DNA of 64,000 bases, from NCBI GenBank assembly GCA_037074765.1, contig JBAMDO010000576.1, forward strand, positions 558,001 through 622,000. The letters are read 5' to 3'. The stretch is from Mansonella perstans (Eukaryota; Nematoda; Chromadorea; Rhabditida; Onchocercidae). How positions within the stretch are numbered: the first letter of the stretch is position 1; each line of letters starts with the position of its first letter. The notes under the pieces are model-generated. The model was not told the origin of the DNA. It did not search any database and worked only from the letters and a program-made list of their open reading frames with translations. The position numbers and the translations under genes are program-made. Positions 45,338-57,900 of this stretch are shown here, piece by piece.

Positions 45338-47638
45338 ATGGAATCTACGCCGAAACTGAAAGTAATTTCGTTTTGAAGCTTTGAATTTTAATATTTTTTA
45401 CCTTTCATCTTTTCTTAGATTTTATGATTTGAAGTTCAGTTCTGTGCGAAATCAAAGTACTAAAACTGTTTCTTAGTTTTTAGGTTCTTTGTCTTCATGG
45501 TTATCAACAAAATGCTACAATCTTCCGGAATAAATCAGGCAGTTTCCGGCGTCATATGAAGAAATATGTTGATTTTGGTTGGCTTTAAATGTCTCTTCAT
45601 GTTGAGTATTTTTTCATCAATTCAAATATTCATTACAAATATTCGTGGAAATATAGCATTTTCCTCATTTGCTATTTGCTTTTCATGTCATCACACAAAT
45701 CTTTTGTACTCTCGACTAAACTGATGCACTGAATTTGCCCAGTTATTTACAAGCATCTATTTCATTCCATTATTAGTATTAAGTATCAGAGTATCAATTA
45801 AATATTAAATATCAGAATATTAAGTATCAGATCAATATTTTTTTCAGTTTTTATGAATGCTCCGCATGAAGTTGAATGCGAACATGTTTTGGAAAATGCA
45901 AATGATGCAGTATCAAGTAAGTCATAGAACCTACTTTGTACCATTCGCGAATTAAAATAGCTCTACCATGTGTACTTTTTTTGTATCTATCTCTTTAAAA
46001 TTTTAACTTAAGTTTTTAATTTCGCAAACAGTAGGAAATGTGAGACAAGCATATTCCGCGAAAAGATTGTTTTCTAATCAATTTGCAAAAGAATTTAATT
46101 CACTAGAAAAAGGCAAATTAATTTCAAAATCTTTTTTAATCTAATGAAATGAGCACAGTTGTACCATTTCATTAACTTTTGCTTATAGCAAATGTAGCAC
46201 CAGCAGAATGTTTGGGATGGTGGTATGTATCAGCACGTTTTCATAGCAGGAAAGTGAAAGACCATGAAGGTTTCGAGAAATCTGTGCAAGCGGTCGTCGA
46301 CTTTGCTCAGAAAGAAGTCTTTTTTTCCTCTTTAATCTGCTTCGAATAAATAAAAAATTTTTGAAGTGAATATGAAATTTTTCTTTTTTTGTAGCACTGA
46401 GAGAAGTGTTAGCACAATCCTCATATCAGTTTTTTTTTTTAAAACGTTTCATTTACTTCAAAAATCATCTTATGAACAAAAGAAAAAAGAACAATGAATT
46501 TAGGGACCCTTTGATGGAATACTTGGTTTTAGTCAGGGTGCGACCTTGGCTTTCTTATTATCTGCTCTAAAGCAAAAAGGAGGTATAGTTTTGCTTCTAT
46601 ATTCATAATTTCAATTTTTGCAAGTCTTTATATGCTTTGCTGAGTAGTCTGGAAGACTAAGCGGAAGACAATAGAGTTTTTCTATTGGAAAGGTAAAATT
46701 TTTTTGAACTTATAGTTTTAAACTTTTTTTATCTGTTTGCTTTTAAGACATTTTTCATCAGAGTTCAATTTGTTGATTGAATTTCAGATGTGAATATCGA
46801 TTTTAGATTCTTAATTTTGGTTTCCGGATTCCCGAGCAGAAATCCTGAACACCAGAAATTGAACGAAATGGCGCAACCAAATCTTCCGTGTCTGCACGTA
46901 TTTGGTGAAACCGATAAGGTTAATTTTTGTTTGTTTTTTTTTTAAGAGAATCGCTTTGCGGATTATTTTTGAACCATTCTAAATTTTTCTCAAATTTTTT
47001 TGAGCCTCAGATTTCTTCTTGCATTTCGAAGCTTCTTTTTTAAATTTTGATATATGCTGCTTACCATATGAGTTCTTCTTTTGTTTTTGATAGCTCGACA
47101 TAATTCCATGTTTTAAATGGAAGAGTTTTTCGATATCAAACGATGAAAAAAAATTTTCTGGTTAATTTCTGGTGTAATTATACATTACTTAAAAGTATTT
47201 TATCTTTTGGTAAAAATGATGCTTATTTTCCCGTTTTGGTGCTTTATGCATTCCGATAGGTTTTCTTCACACTGATATCGACTAGTCCATATTTGGATGA
47301 AGAGAAGCTGCAGAGAATGCAAAATTAGCGAAGTTCAGTAAAATTCTATTTTTATACAGAACAGAGAAATCGAATGCATAAAAATTGAAAATGGTCAGGA
47401 TTTTAATTACAGGGTTTGATAATAGTGTAAGACTAAGACTGCTTGAAATTTTGGAAATGAGATTTTTAAAACCATCGCTAATTTTATTTTGTAGATTGTT
47501 TCTCATGAACTAAGTGCACAGCTTGTGGAACTTTTCGATAAAGATATGGTTGTTGTGGTTAAGCATCCAGGTGGACATATGATGCCCAATATGTCCAAAT
47601 ACAAGACAAGGATTGATAAATTCTTTGAAATAATTTGA
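45338..47638 (+). CDS. OVCA2: OVCA2-type serine hydrolase (FSH1 family)
   Basis: Seven exons: 45338-45361, 45484-45577, 45848-45916, 46189-46316, 46504-46582, 46788-46918 and 47495-47638 (TGA 47636-47638). Total 222 residues, against 227 for human OVCA2. The first exon is only 24 bases (MESTPKLK) and joins LCLHGYQQNA, the start of the alpha/beta-hydrolase core. The catalytic triad is visible: Ser115 in GFSQG, Asp174 in GETD and His203 in GGHMMP. A WWY motif (exon 4) matches the conserved 'GWWF' of the family. OVCA2 enzymes are cytosolic esterases with preference for long-chain substrates. An AATAAA lies 20 bases past the stop. Confidence 0.94.
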
Positions 47639-48536
47639 AGTGTTGCAAGTACTTGAAAATAAATCACTGGTATTAAAATATTACAGTATCGATAAAAATT
47701 CTAAGTTAACGGTGCATTATTCCAAATGATGACCAATGCATAAAAGTACAAGTTAAAATCAAGTTAACACTGTTTTTCTTGGCCATATTTGAAGTTTTTA
47801 GAAAATCAAACATAATGTTTGGAAATGTAACATGCACTATTACCAATTTGTAATTAAAGCATGGTATATATAGCCAAAGAAAGATGGACAGAGTGATCGT
47901 AAAATGCTGCTGTTGATTTACTTATATACCATATTTATCAATAAGTATTTCAATAAGGTTTCCTTATGTAGTAAAATATGTCACAGTATCGGATGCAGAA
48001 AATATTGCATATTTGGGTCGTATGTAGTTGCTGTGCGATGATTTAATGGTGTCAGCAATGATTTGAAAAGATTATTGACCTTTTGTTCTGTAAAACGGAT
48101 AAAGGCAGTTCTTTCTTGTAAAGATAGTTCCAAACTTTTAGGAAGTGAAATATTTTTTCAAGAATGGCATATTTTATGAGAGGAAATCAGTAAAAATTCT
48201 AAAAAAGTCTAGGGAAACTTCTTGTTTTTTTCAAAATTCCTCAGTTAATCATAGTTATAAAGTTGTGATACTGCATAGTCGCCTTTTTCAGTTTAACTGT
48301 GAATTATGTTTTTCTACCAATTTCAGTTCCAGTTCTTTTCCCGGATATATCATACTTGCTTAGCATCCAAAAGCTAGAAATATATGTGAAACAATTTTCT
48401 CAGCTGCCGTTCGCATAATACATTATCGTAAACCCAATGAAATTTGATGGTATTTTGAAGTTCTCGCAGGAAATGAAGGATCTCTGGTAAATGCGTGCGC
48501 ACTATTATGCTTAAAATCAAGAGTTTCGAGAATTAA
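47639..48536. other. Spacer between converging OVCA2 and TSR genes
   Basis: 3' flanks of two convergent genes. The 72-codon frame at 48145-48363 has no partner or motif. Nothing else seen. Confidence 0.55.
47658..47663 (+). terminator. Candidate poly(A) signal of OVCA2
   Basis: AATAAA 20 bases downstream of the OVCA2 stop codon, implying a very short 3' UTR if used. Confidence 0.5.
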
Positions 48537-50264
48537 TTAATAATAATAGTAATAGACGTCATAATAATCATATTCATAAATGTCATCAAACACTTTTTGT
48601 GACTTTCCGAACTTCATAAAATTCTGTAACTTTGAGCCTGTTAGTGGAAGATACTGTCGATTGTGTCGTTGTTTGTAGTCTTTTTGATCATAGCCTTTTC
48701 TACCGCCTTCTTTTTTATTCCCTGAAACTAAAAATATGCGAAACCATTTTTTTTAACATTGTAATATCAGAGGTTGCTAGAAGAAATAGGAATATATGAT
48801 TAAATTAAGCTAAACAAAATTCCCGAAGATTAAGCTAAACAAAATTCCCGAAGAATTTACGAAGATATGAAATGAAAAAGTTTTGTTCTTTGCAAAATAT
48901 TAAGGGTATTTTGGAATTTCAATGAAGTTTTCAGCAGTAGTTGTGATAGAACGAAGACAAAGTGAAGAAGGATTACCATTTGCGAAATAGTAATCGTAAT
49001 AGTAAATAGAATTACTATTTGTGAAATCGTAATATGTGCTTTTTACATCTACGCTAAGAGTCACATGTGGTATAGAGAACTTACCGTATGGCGCATCTGC
49101 ATTTTCAATACCGAAGTTGAGAGTTCCGGTATTGTTTGTTTTGCTGTCGATTTTTTCATCAAATTCCCCGCTGCCGTCAACGAAATCATCGTCAATATTT
49201 TTGGTATCATTTACACTAAGACGAATCCCATTGGTCATTTTGAGAATTGTTTTGGTTTCTTCCAAGCTTTCATTACCGAATTTTTCGTCATTAGGAAATT
49301 CTATTTTAATGTCTTTCCAAACAGTTATAGTAGGTTCCTTCCTTTGCTCTTGTGAGGCATGATTTTGAATGTTTTCCGGTATCAAGCATTTTCCGTTTAG
49401 ACATTTAAATGGTCTACAGCACAGTTCTCTTCGAAACAAACACGGTTTTAGATTACAGTGACGAACATGTACGATATGCATACCACTTCTAGAAGATCAA
49501 ATAATGAAATGTGAATTTTCTAAACTAAAAATTTATTGTACAATAAACAATGATGTTGTAACTTATACTTTTTTCATCAGGCATTCCACAAATTTTGTCG
49601 AAAAAGTAGTTACATCTGAAAATAAATTTTTTTTAAATAGAACATACGGTAGGGTTAATGTACGGTTTTGCACGCCACATCCTCCACATGAATCCGAACA
49701 TTCGCTCCATTTGCTCCAGTCTCCTGAAATTTATATCGTTTAAACTAACAAATATTGAAATAAAACGATTTCTCATTTTTGAAAATTCTGAAATTTCCAT
49801 TTAGCACCTCTAATTCTGGAAATCCCAAAATTTTGAAATATACTAAAATGAGGAAAGCGGTATCTTAACTGTGATTAAAAAGTTTAACTTACGGTCCGAC
49901 AAATCGACAAACGAATTGTTTGCAGTGGAATTAATTACTTTCTCCTGAAACAAAATGGTTTACAAAATAGTTTCAAGTGTTCCTATGCATATTAATTCGT
50001 TTTAACTTACTTTCACAGCAAAAGAAATTTTATCTCTCTTACAAGATTGAATATTTTACAAAAAATTTATAACATGAGAAAAAAAGTTTTATTTTGCATT
50101 TGCAACTTATTTATTTAATAAGATGAAGTTACATCATTAGCTACATGATATATGCGAACCAAAAAAATGTTTCATGTTTTAATTTCAAATTTAAATAATT
50201 GAATTGTTACTTGAGAAGTAGCTTGTATCGAAAGTAACAGGATAGGAAGCAAGAAAAACAACAT
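48537..50264 (-). CDS. Secreted thrombospondin type-1 repeat (TSR) protein with Tyr-rich tail
   Basis: Exons: 50211-50264 (ATG 50262-50264), 49893-49944, 49648-49723, 48977-49488 and 48537-48721 (stop 48537-48539), 292 residues in all. Exon 1 is a signal peptide (MLFFLLPILLLSIQATSQ). Exon 3 gives the TSR core, WSKWSECSDSCGGCGVQNRT, which continues in exon 4 to HVRHCNLKPC and a CC/C cluster. The rest of exon 4 is acidic and Asn/Asp/Thr-rich. The last exon is basic (KKEGGRKGYDQKDYKQ) and ends in a run of tyrosines and aspartates (EYDYYDVYYYYY). Secretion to the extracellular matrix is expected. If the intron 48722-48976 is retained, the frame runs on to a stop at 48900 with a different 24-residue end. 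I do not recognise a named orthologue. Confidence 0.82.
48804..48853. repeat. Perfect 25-base tandem duplication
   Basis: Copies 48804-48828 and 48829-48853 are identical (ATTAAGCTAAACAAAATTCC plus five bases). They lie in the last intron of the TSR gene. Confidence 0.95.
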
Positions 50265-53200
50265 GGCGAAGGATGAAGATTTGTCCTTATCACAAGTGGA
50301 TTGATTATTATATATGACAAGAGAGACAAGATCTTTGATGACCTTGGAACTATTCTACTTTCAAACATCTTCAGCAAGTTATTATTAGTCCATGAAATAT
50401 TTCATGTCTCTCAGAAAGAGATTTGGTAAAATAATTATCTGTGCTTTTCTCTCTATGAAAATTTAACAAACTTCGACGTCAATTGTTTGGGTTATTCTCT
50501 TTGCTCTAAAACCTAACTGATTTCAATAAAGCTATTTACATCATATTTTTCTTTATATTTTTCTTCACTCTTAATATCAAAATTTAATTTAAAATTTGAA
50601 GCGAGGATTCGGGAATGGGAAAGACTCATTAAAAGATTTAATTGGAAGATTTCTTTAAAAACGAATTATATAAAAAAAAGAGCAGCTTGATTCTCCGAGC
50701 ATTTGAACAAAATTGAACTTCTTGTACAAAAGAAATGAAGTAAATAGAACAAAGCTAGCAACGAACAAAGTTTAAAGGTTGCGAAAATGATGGTAGCAGA
50801 AAAGCAGCACATTTTCCGATATAACGACCAGAATAATTAACGATACAAGCTTACAGTATTTCTCGAGACTAACATAGTTCCATAGATCAAACTTTAAAAA
50901 CCAAAAAGCATTTTAAAACTGAAGTTTTTCAGAAATAAGTTATAGTTAAGTCCACTTACTTCAATTAGTTGATAATTTTCATAAATGATTTTCCTTCTTA
51001 CCATTTGATTAAAAATAATATGAGACCTTGTGCCAAAGTTCAAAAAATTTGTAAAAACGAATAACTTTTTTTAATTTGAAAAAATTCCCGGAAACGATTT
51101 AATCAAAGTCCATTTTTTTGAACGGTCCAAGTTGTGGCTTTGATGCGAGCGATAAATGTTACCGAGAGGTAATAATAACCCTTATTTAATGAGCTTACTT
51201 TTTTGCTTTTCGTAGTATTCAATGCATTCGAAAATGGAGAGTAATTTTTGAAAATATTTTAAAGCAGAACAGAAATAATATATAACTTTAATTTAAAATT
51301 CAATATTTCGGGGTAAATGCATCAAGAATTTTACCATATTAAGTATTCTCAAAAGAATAAAAATCGATAATTTATGTGTTAATTTTATGCCAAAAATTGG
51401 GATATTTAGGAATCATCGTTCAATCAGCAATGAGAAAGATGCCTAGATAACATGATAATCGATCTTCGTAGAAAATTTCGCATAATTTAAAATATCTCCA
51501 AATATTATTCTAAAGCTGCTAGCATAGCTGGTTAAGAAACAAAAACTTTTATAAATATTTAATCTTTAGAAAGGCTGAAAATTTTCTTCACCTGAAATCT
51601 TGAAATTTTACGAAGAAAACAACGTGAAACATATTTGACTCAATGTCCACTTAAGCAGAAAATTCCACCTACATTTTCTAAAAGAATGAACTTTTGAAAA
51701 TAGGGAAAGACTTCAAATTCGTATGTTAAGTTTCCTTTTTTTCGTTCATAAGTTTTCTATTTTTGCTTCTTGTTTGTTTTTTTCTTTAAGTGGATTACAT
51801 AAGAGCATAATGAGTGATACAGGAAGAATTTTCAGACGAAGATAAAAATTAAAGAAAAATGAAGAGGAGACGAAGGAAGAGGAATTGTTGTGGGAGACAA
51901 CAAAGACCGTTTGATAAATGATGTTTGCAAATGTTTGATAGCTGTCGTATGTAACGGTATTGCAATTCACCAGGGAAATAAGCCTGAAAAGCTTGATTTG
52001 GGCCTATCAGACGTTGTTAGCTATTTTCATAAACTTTTTCGCCTCCTCATCATTTTAAATGCTTATCTTGAGACAAAATCTATGAGTATAAGGAAGTGGT
52101 ATTGAAAATGAGAATAATAGCTATAAAATATCCCCAAAATTCTCCATCTTTCATCTTTGAGAGCCATTCATCCACCAGCCTCTTTTTTATTGTATCCTTT
52201 CTTCGGAACACTTTACCGATGGATATTCTTCTCAAATTCAGTAATTTCTGATTAGGAAGAATGAAATTCTATATATAGTAAGGAAAGTACGTGCATTGCT
52301 CCAGTACTGTCGTATAATGACATCTCATTTCATCTCATTTCTTTTTTTAGTTTTTGCAGCAGCATCTTTCTCCTCTTCTATTAAGCCAATTTTGAAATTT
52401 TCAAAATCTGACAAAAAATTCAACTTTTTAATAGAATTTTTGAAAAAAAAGAGAAGCTTTTCTATCTCGTTCTGTTTGATATTTTTGCTGAAAAATATCT
52501 CTGAAATTTATCGTATTATAAATCTTAATTTTATGATCTTTTTTTTGTGTTATCAGTCGTTGTTATTATTTCCTCACAGTGAATAATATTATCACTTTTT
52601 ATCATCTCCTTTTTTATGATTAAACTATAAAAAAAAACTTTTGTTCGATCGCATTAAAAATTCAGAGTTCTTTTTTGAACTCTGAAATTTGAAAATAAAA
52701 AAAAAAAAAAATGCTTTAAAACGAGAGAACTTATATGTTTCAACCGAACTAGATTTAAATCAGTTCGCCATGAATAATTAGTTTTCATTTCATCACAAAC
52801 TCTCTGATATTGAATTGATCGGTTTTTTTTAAATGATTTGTTCTGCAATTTTTGCTTATTATTACTTATGAATTAAAAAGGTACAAGTGTAATAGTCACT
52901 TACTTATCATTCTGCTCAAAAAAAGATATTGGTATACTTCTAGCAATAAACCAAACTTGAAAGGATTCTTAGATTGATCATAAGAAGTAAAATGAGCTAT
53001 ACTGCCATATTTTAGTTGGTACACTTGTGCATAAATTTCATATTTAACATATCCTTGATTGGATTAATCTAAAATATATCATTTTTATTCCAACCAAACT
53101 TATAATTAAAATCTCGATCTCTTTGCGTTGCTAACATAACACAATTAAAAGTTTCTATTTTTCTCATTCATTGATCATTGCTGACCAGAGTTAAGGGGAA

Positions 53201-54954
53201 TTATTGGAAGTATTGAATAAGCAGACAGTAAGAATCAATGTTTCAATCACGTTTCCTCTTAACATCCTTATTTGTCAATTGCCTAAATTAATTAGCCATA
53301 AGTTTTTTCGCTATAAATTCATTTGGAATTTTGTCAAGTTGTCAAGAATTACGATACCTTTAATGATATTCATTAATCAAGTCTAATACAGAAGCATTCA
53401 ACTTAATTATTGTTTGTGCCCGAATACAACTTTGTAATTTCTTCGTTGCATTACATTTACTGTAAAAAAAAAATGAAGTGAAATGCACTCTCTAACTTTT
53501 ATGCCTTCAAAACATCATAAATATTTTTTATGATGATTTATAACTATGCAAAGTCTCAAATGCTTAACTTTTATTGCCGATAGATTATTTCCTATTTTCC
53601 CAACTTACACAATTTGTTCTTTACTCTTCACGCTTATTGCTATCAATTTAATTTAAATGCGAACTTTATCCAACAGAAACGGTAAGGAAGCACAACGTTT
53701 AATCTCAATGTTTCTTTCTAGAATTCAAAAAATATTACGGTAGTCATTAACTACAAGATAATTTAATATTTTCATAGTAAGCAACAAAAAATTACTTTGT
53801 AAAATTATTGACATTCAATGCAAAGATTGCATGATTTTAAGCTTCGAGCACTTTTTATTCTATTAGAAATGAACAAATGATTGATTACTGTGAAGAACAA
53901 ACGAAGCAATTTCCTATTTGTTGCACATTCCAGTAACATAATAATTGCAAATTTAATCGCTTTTTATTTTTTTGAATAAAAGGAACTTTTATTCCTTTTT
54001 CTTTTCTTCTATCTATTGTCCTCCTTCGGTCCTTTCGATTGTTCTGTCCATCTTTGCGCCATCTTCAATTCTGACTGGTCTTATCAAAAAGCTGGAATTT
54101 CAGATGCAGGCTCTTTTTTTGCATTTGTCACCCGAGGACTTATTCATTAGCAACATTATTTTTTATAAATTTTAATTGTCAGAATATTTCATCCAAAAAT
54201 GATTTGCCTAAGAATTACAAACATTTAAGACTGTAATAACATCCTTAAATTTGCCAGACTTAAAATATAAGAGAAACCGAAAACATAAATGATGCCATTT
54301 CAGGCTTGCGTAACAATTTCATTGCCATAAATCATTTCTGGAATAGATTCAAAGGATATGTTACTGAAACGAATCAAGAAAAGTTCAGTCCATGCAGTTG
54401 AATGATTGACTACGTATATGATTATGTTGTGCAGCTGCCGATTTATCGAAGAATTCCTCTATTACTACTTGTAAGGCAAATGTCCATTTCATTTTTAATT
54501 TTTAATGAAATGGACATTTGTGATAAATTTCATTTTTCAATTTTTCTTTTATGTTCTTGCAAACATTTCACGTACTAATTTTTAATGTAAATTGCATCAA
54601 AATATGCACTTACATAATTTTTTTGCCTGATAATCGCAAATTTCCTCAATTTGCAGTCATGCAGAAATTCATCATTGAGTTATTATTGCCGCCAAATAAT
54701 AATGACATACGCAATTGATATTGAAAGTCCCGTGGTTAGACCTTTAAAAATTTATTGATTCATAATGTTTTTTTGCTTATCAAAATAGTTGATTAATATC
54801 GCTCTTGATGGATACTGTGATTGATATTTGCTGAACATCTTTTATTTAAATTTTTCCTCGTTTAGATAATGCATATTTTAATTTTCATCTTCAGAAATAT
54901 CAATCATTAAATTTGAAATTTTCATCAATTTCCTTAAATTGCAGTCATTTTTAG
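50265..54954. other. Divergent intergenic region, TSR gene to TMEM151
   Basis: 4.7 kb of AT-rich DNA between divergent genes. It should hold the TSR promoter and the first exon (start codon) of TMEM151, neither of which I could fix. Frames at 51890-52105, 52296-52586 and 53972-54175 are Phe/Leu/Lys-rich chance frames. A 17-bp inverted repeat lies at 54477-54520. Confidence 0.5.
54477..54520. repeat. Perfect 17-bp inverted repeat (hairpin)
   Basis: The left arm 54477-54493 (CAAATGTCCATTTCATT) is the exact reverse complement of 54504-54520, with a 10-base T-rich loop (TTTAATTTTT). It lies about 430 bases before the first recognised TMEM151 exon. Confidence 0.95.
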
Positions 54955-57900
54955 CAAAAGCCACGACCGCAAACATTGTGGAAAGCACTCCGTCATAAAT
55001 TTCACTGGAAATGTTTGTTAACAACACTCCTAGTTCATTTTTGCATCAGCTATGGCATTTTGTGTCATTTGAATCATTATACTTATGCTATTCAAACTGT
55101 TTCAAAGTAAGCTGAATCTTACGTATTTCATTTGATATCAGATAGCTGTATCAATTGCACAAGTGTTTCTCTGATAAACTTATTTAAATGTTATCATAGC
55201 CGAGTCTTTCAAAGTTTTTTTTAAATAAATTTCGACCTAAACTGATACTTCCAAAAAAAGTATAATAGCAATAATTATTTTGTCGCTTTTATGTAATGCT
55301 AGCAAGACTGCCTAAATAATTGGTAACTCCACAAAAGTTTTTTGCTGTGTTCCTGGCAGCAATTTAAGGACTACCACTTAAATAAATTTGGCCCAAAATT
55401 GTAGATATTCATATGGAGCATGTTCTCAGGGATATAATTTCATACCATTAGCACTTGGCATCATGTTATACATTATTTATATTATGGAGTGTTGGCATAA
55501 TCGTGCCAAAATTAACAAAATTAAGAAGGTAATGTATAAATTAGTTCGTTTTTTGCAAGGAAAAATTCAAAGGAAAAGTTTTATATTCATTGAAAAATTG
55601 GAAATGAAAATTAATGTACTTATCTAATCGATCCACTAATTGATGATTGTATGTCTAAACATTGTATGTCGCTTGAAATTTTAAAAATTTAATTTGAGTC
55701 CTAATTATAGGTGACATCAGCATATACTGTATGACTTTCTTAGAATGAAATTTAGGTTAATCATATTGAAGCGATGGAATACATTGAAAAAATGCGAAGT
55801 GCCCTACCAATTGTTTGGTGGAGAAGTATTTGTTATCACTATGTAAGGCGAGCAAGACAAGTTACCAGGTGTGCTATCGAAAGTTTCTTTGCATTTTGCA
55901 TCATTAAAAAGTGAGCTTAAACTACATTCAAATTATACACAGTGACATTACAAGTTATTTCAATTCTAAAAAAACTTTATAAACTTTACAGAAATAATGG
56001 CAGAAGACATACAAAAACATTACATATACACACAAACACATACCATACATGCACATGTGCATTATGATAGTTGTAAAAAATGTTAATATACTTTGATTTT
56101 TTAAAATTTAAACCATCGGAATTAAAAAGTTCACTTCTTAAAGGTATAGAAATGGCGATGCCATCTTAGCATTGCAAACTTTTTATGAACGGGTCAATTC
56201 ACATGCTGCCGGAAGTGTTTTTTTATACGATGCGTGCGGTGTTAAGGTACTTTTTAAATATAATTGAATTTTTAATTTAAAGAAATTGAGAAACACCCTT
56301 TCCTTAAAAAAATGAGTATTATGTATTGTGTTTAATACGATAACGTAAAATGTAGCAGAAGACTTTACTAAACAGGAATTATGCGTGTTTACGTTTTTAA
56401 AGCTCATCGAAATGAATAACAAATTAAATTGCTGTGACACCCAGAAAACTTCAGATTGTTCAGGAATTTTAAAAGGAACATAGATGTTGTCAATCATAAA
56501 TGCTCTTATCAAGGAAACGAGGTTTATTCAGGATATATCAAAATCGTTAATTGATTTGGAGCGTTATCCAATCACACGGATCAATATCAGCAAAGGATTC
56601 ATTTTTGCTTGTATGCAAGCAGCCAATGAGTTCGAAGATCAACGTTCACGATTTTTCATCGAAAATGAAATTCGTGATGATTATATGGAAGTAAAAAACT
56701 TTTAGTCGAAATAATTGAATGATGAAACAAAGTGATGGCTGAGAACGCTATTGAGTGTCAAGTGAAAAATCGACGCTTCAGTAGAAAAGTTAATCAAAGT
56801 TCTTTTTCTTATGGACTTTAGAAAAAAATTTTAGGTACGTGAAGGCCTCGATTTTGCCGGCCTACAATTCATTGAATCACTAATTGTGTATTCATCGCAG
56901 TCCAACAAGAGGCCTTGGTATTTGACCTCAACTGCATTTTGGATTTTTAGCATTGTCTTGCTCAGCTGGCCATTAAGACTTATTTGTGATTTGCGTACTG
57001 CTCATGTTAACTACCAGATTTCTAAATTGTTTGGTACGAATTATTTGAGGTAGGCTATTAATAAGATGAAACTGAGGTATTTTGCGAAAAAACTGAGGTA
57101 TTTATTTTGCATCTTATTCTTTACTCAAATTTTTTTCCTCTAATGATCGACGGTAAAAGCTCACAATTTTTTCCTCTAATGGTTGACGGTAAAGGTCTAT
57201 TCTTCCCTCTAATGACGGTAAAAGTTCACAATCAGTAATAGTGAAATATCAAAAAACTAAATTTTTAACTTTAGTCCATCAAGCGTTAATTACACTGGTT
57301 TGATGACACGCGGATCCACAGCTGATGGTCATGAACCTGAATCGATAATACACCATGATAGTTACCTTGTTGTGCCAAGCTATAGTGAAGCTATGCTTAT
57401 GGAACCAACCAATCAGGTCACTTACTACAAAACAAGTCTGAATGTGAAGAAAAAAATTTTTACTTGAATCACAAATCATCTTTCTCTTTCTCATGTCCAT
57501 CGTTACCACTAATAAGTGAGGGATCAACAGATTAATTTATAGTTTCAGAGGACATAATAAGCCGGTTGGACGAGTTTTCCAAAGTTAAATTAGGTAGAAA
57601 TTAATTAATTAACCAAATTAATTCGTGGGATCAAAGTGTAATAAATGTCAGAAAAAACACACTTTTTTTTCAGAAGTCTAGTTAAGACTACATATCCTTC
57701 TAAAACTTCATTGCCAATGTGAAAAAAATGCTTAAATTTAATTGTCAATTCTAAAAAGTCTGAATTTGTAATTATCCTTTATAGCATGTCCTTCCGAATG
57801 GTCATTTCCGGAATCGGAATCGGATTGTAACAACATGTAGTGAGGATGTTGTATTTATGAATTACGGTGCTGTTCGCAGTTCACCGAAGCGCTTCTGGCG

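Noticed and set aside
49036..49362. Plus-strand 108- and 96-codon frames
   Set aside because: Antisense of the long TSR exon, without splice partners.
52296..52586. 96-codon frame rich in Phe, Ser and Leu
   Set aside because: Looks like a membrane segment only because T-rich DNA encodes Phe/Leu; no partners.
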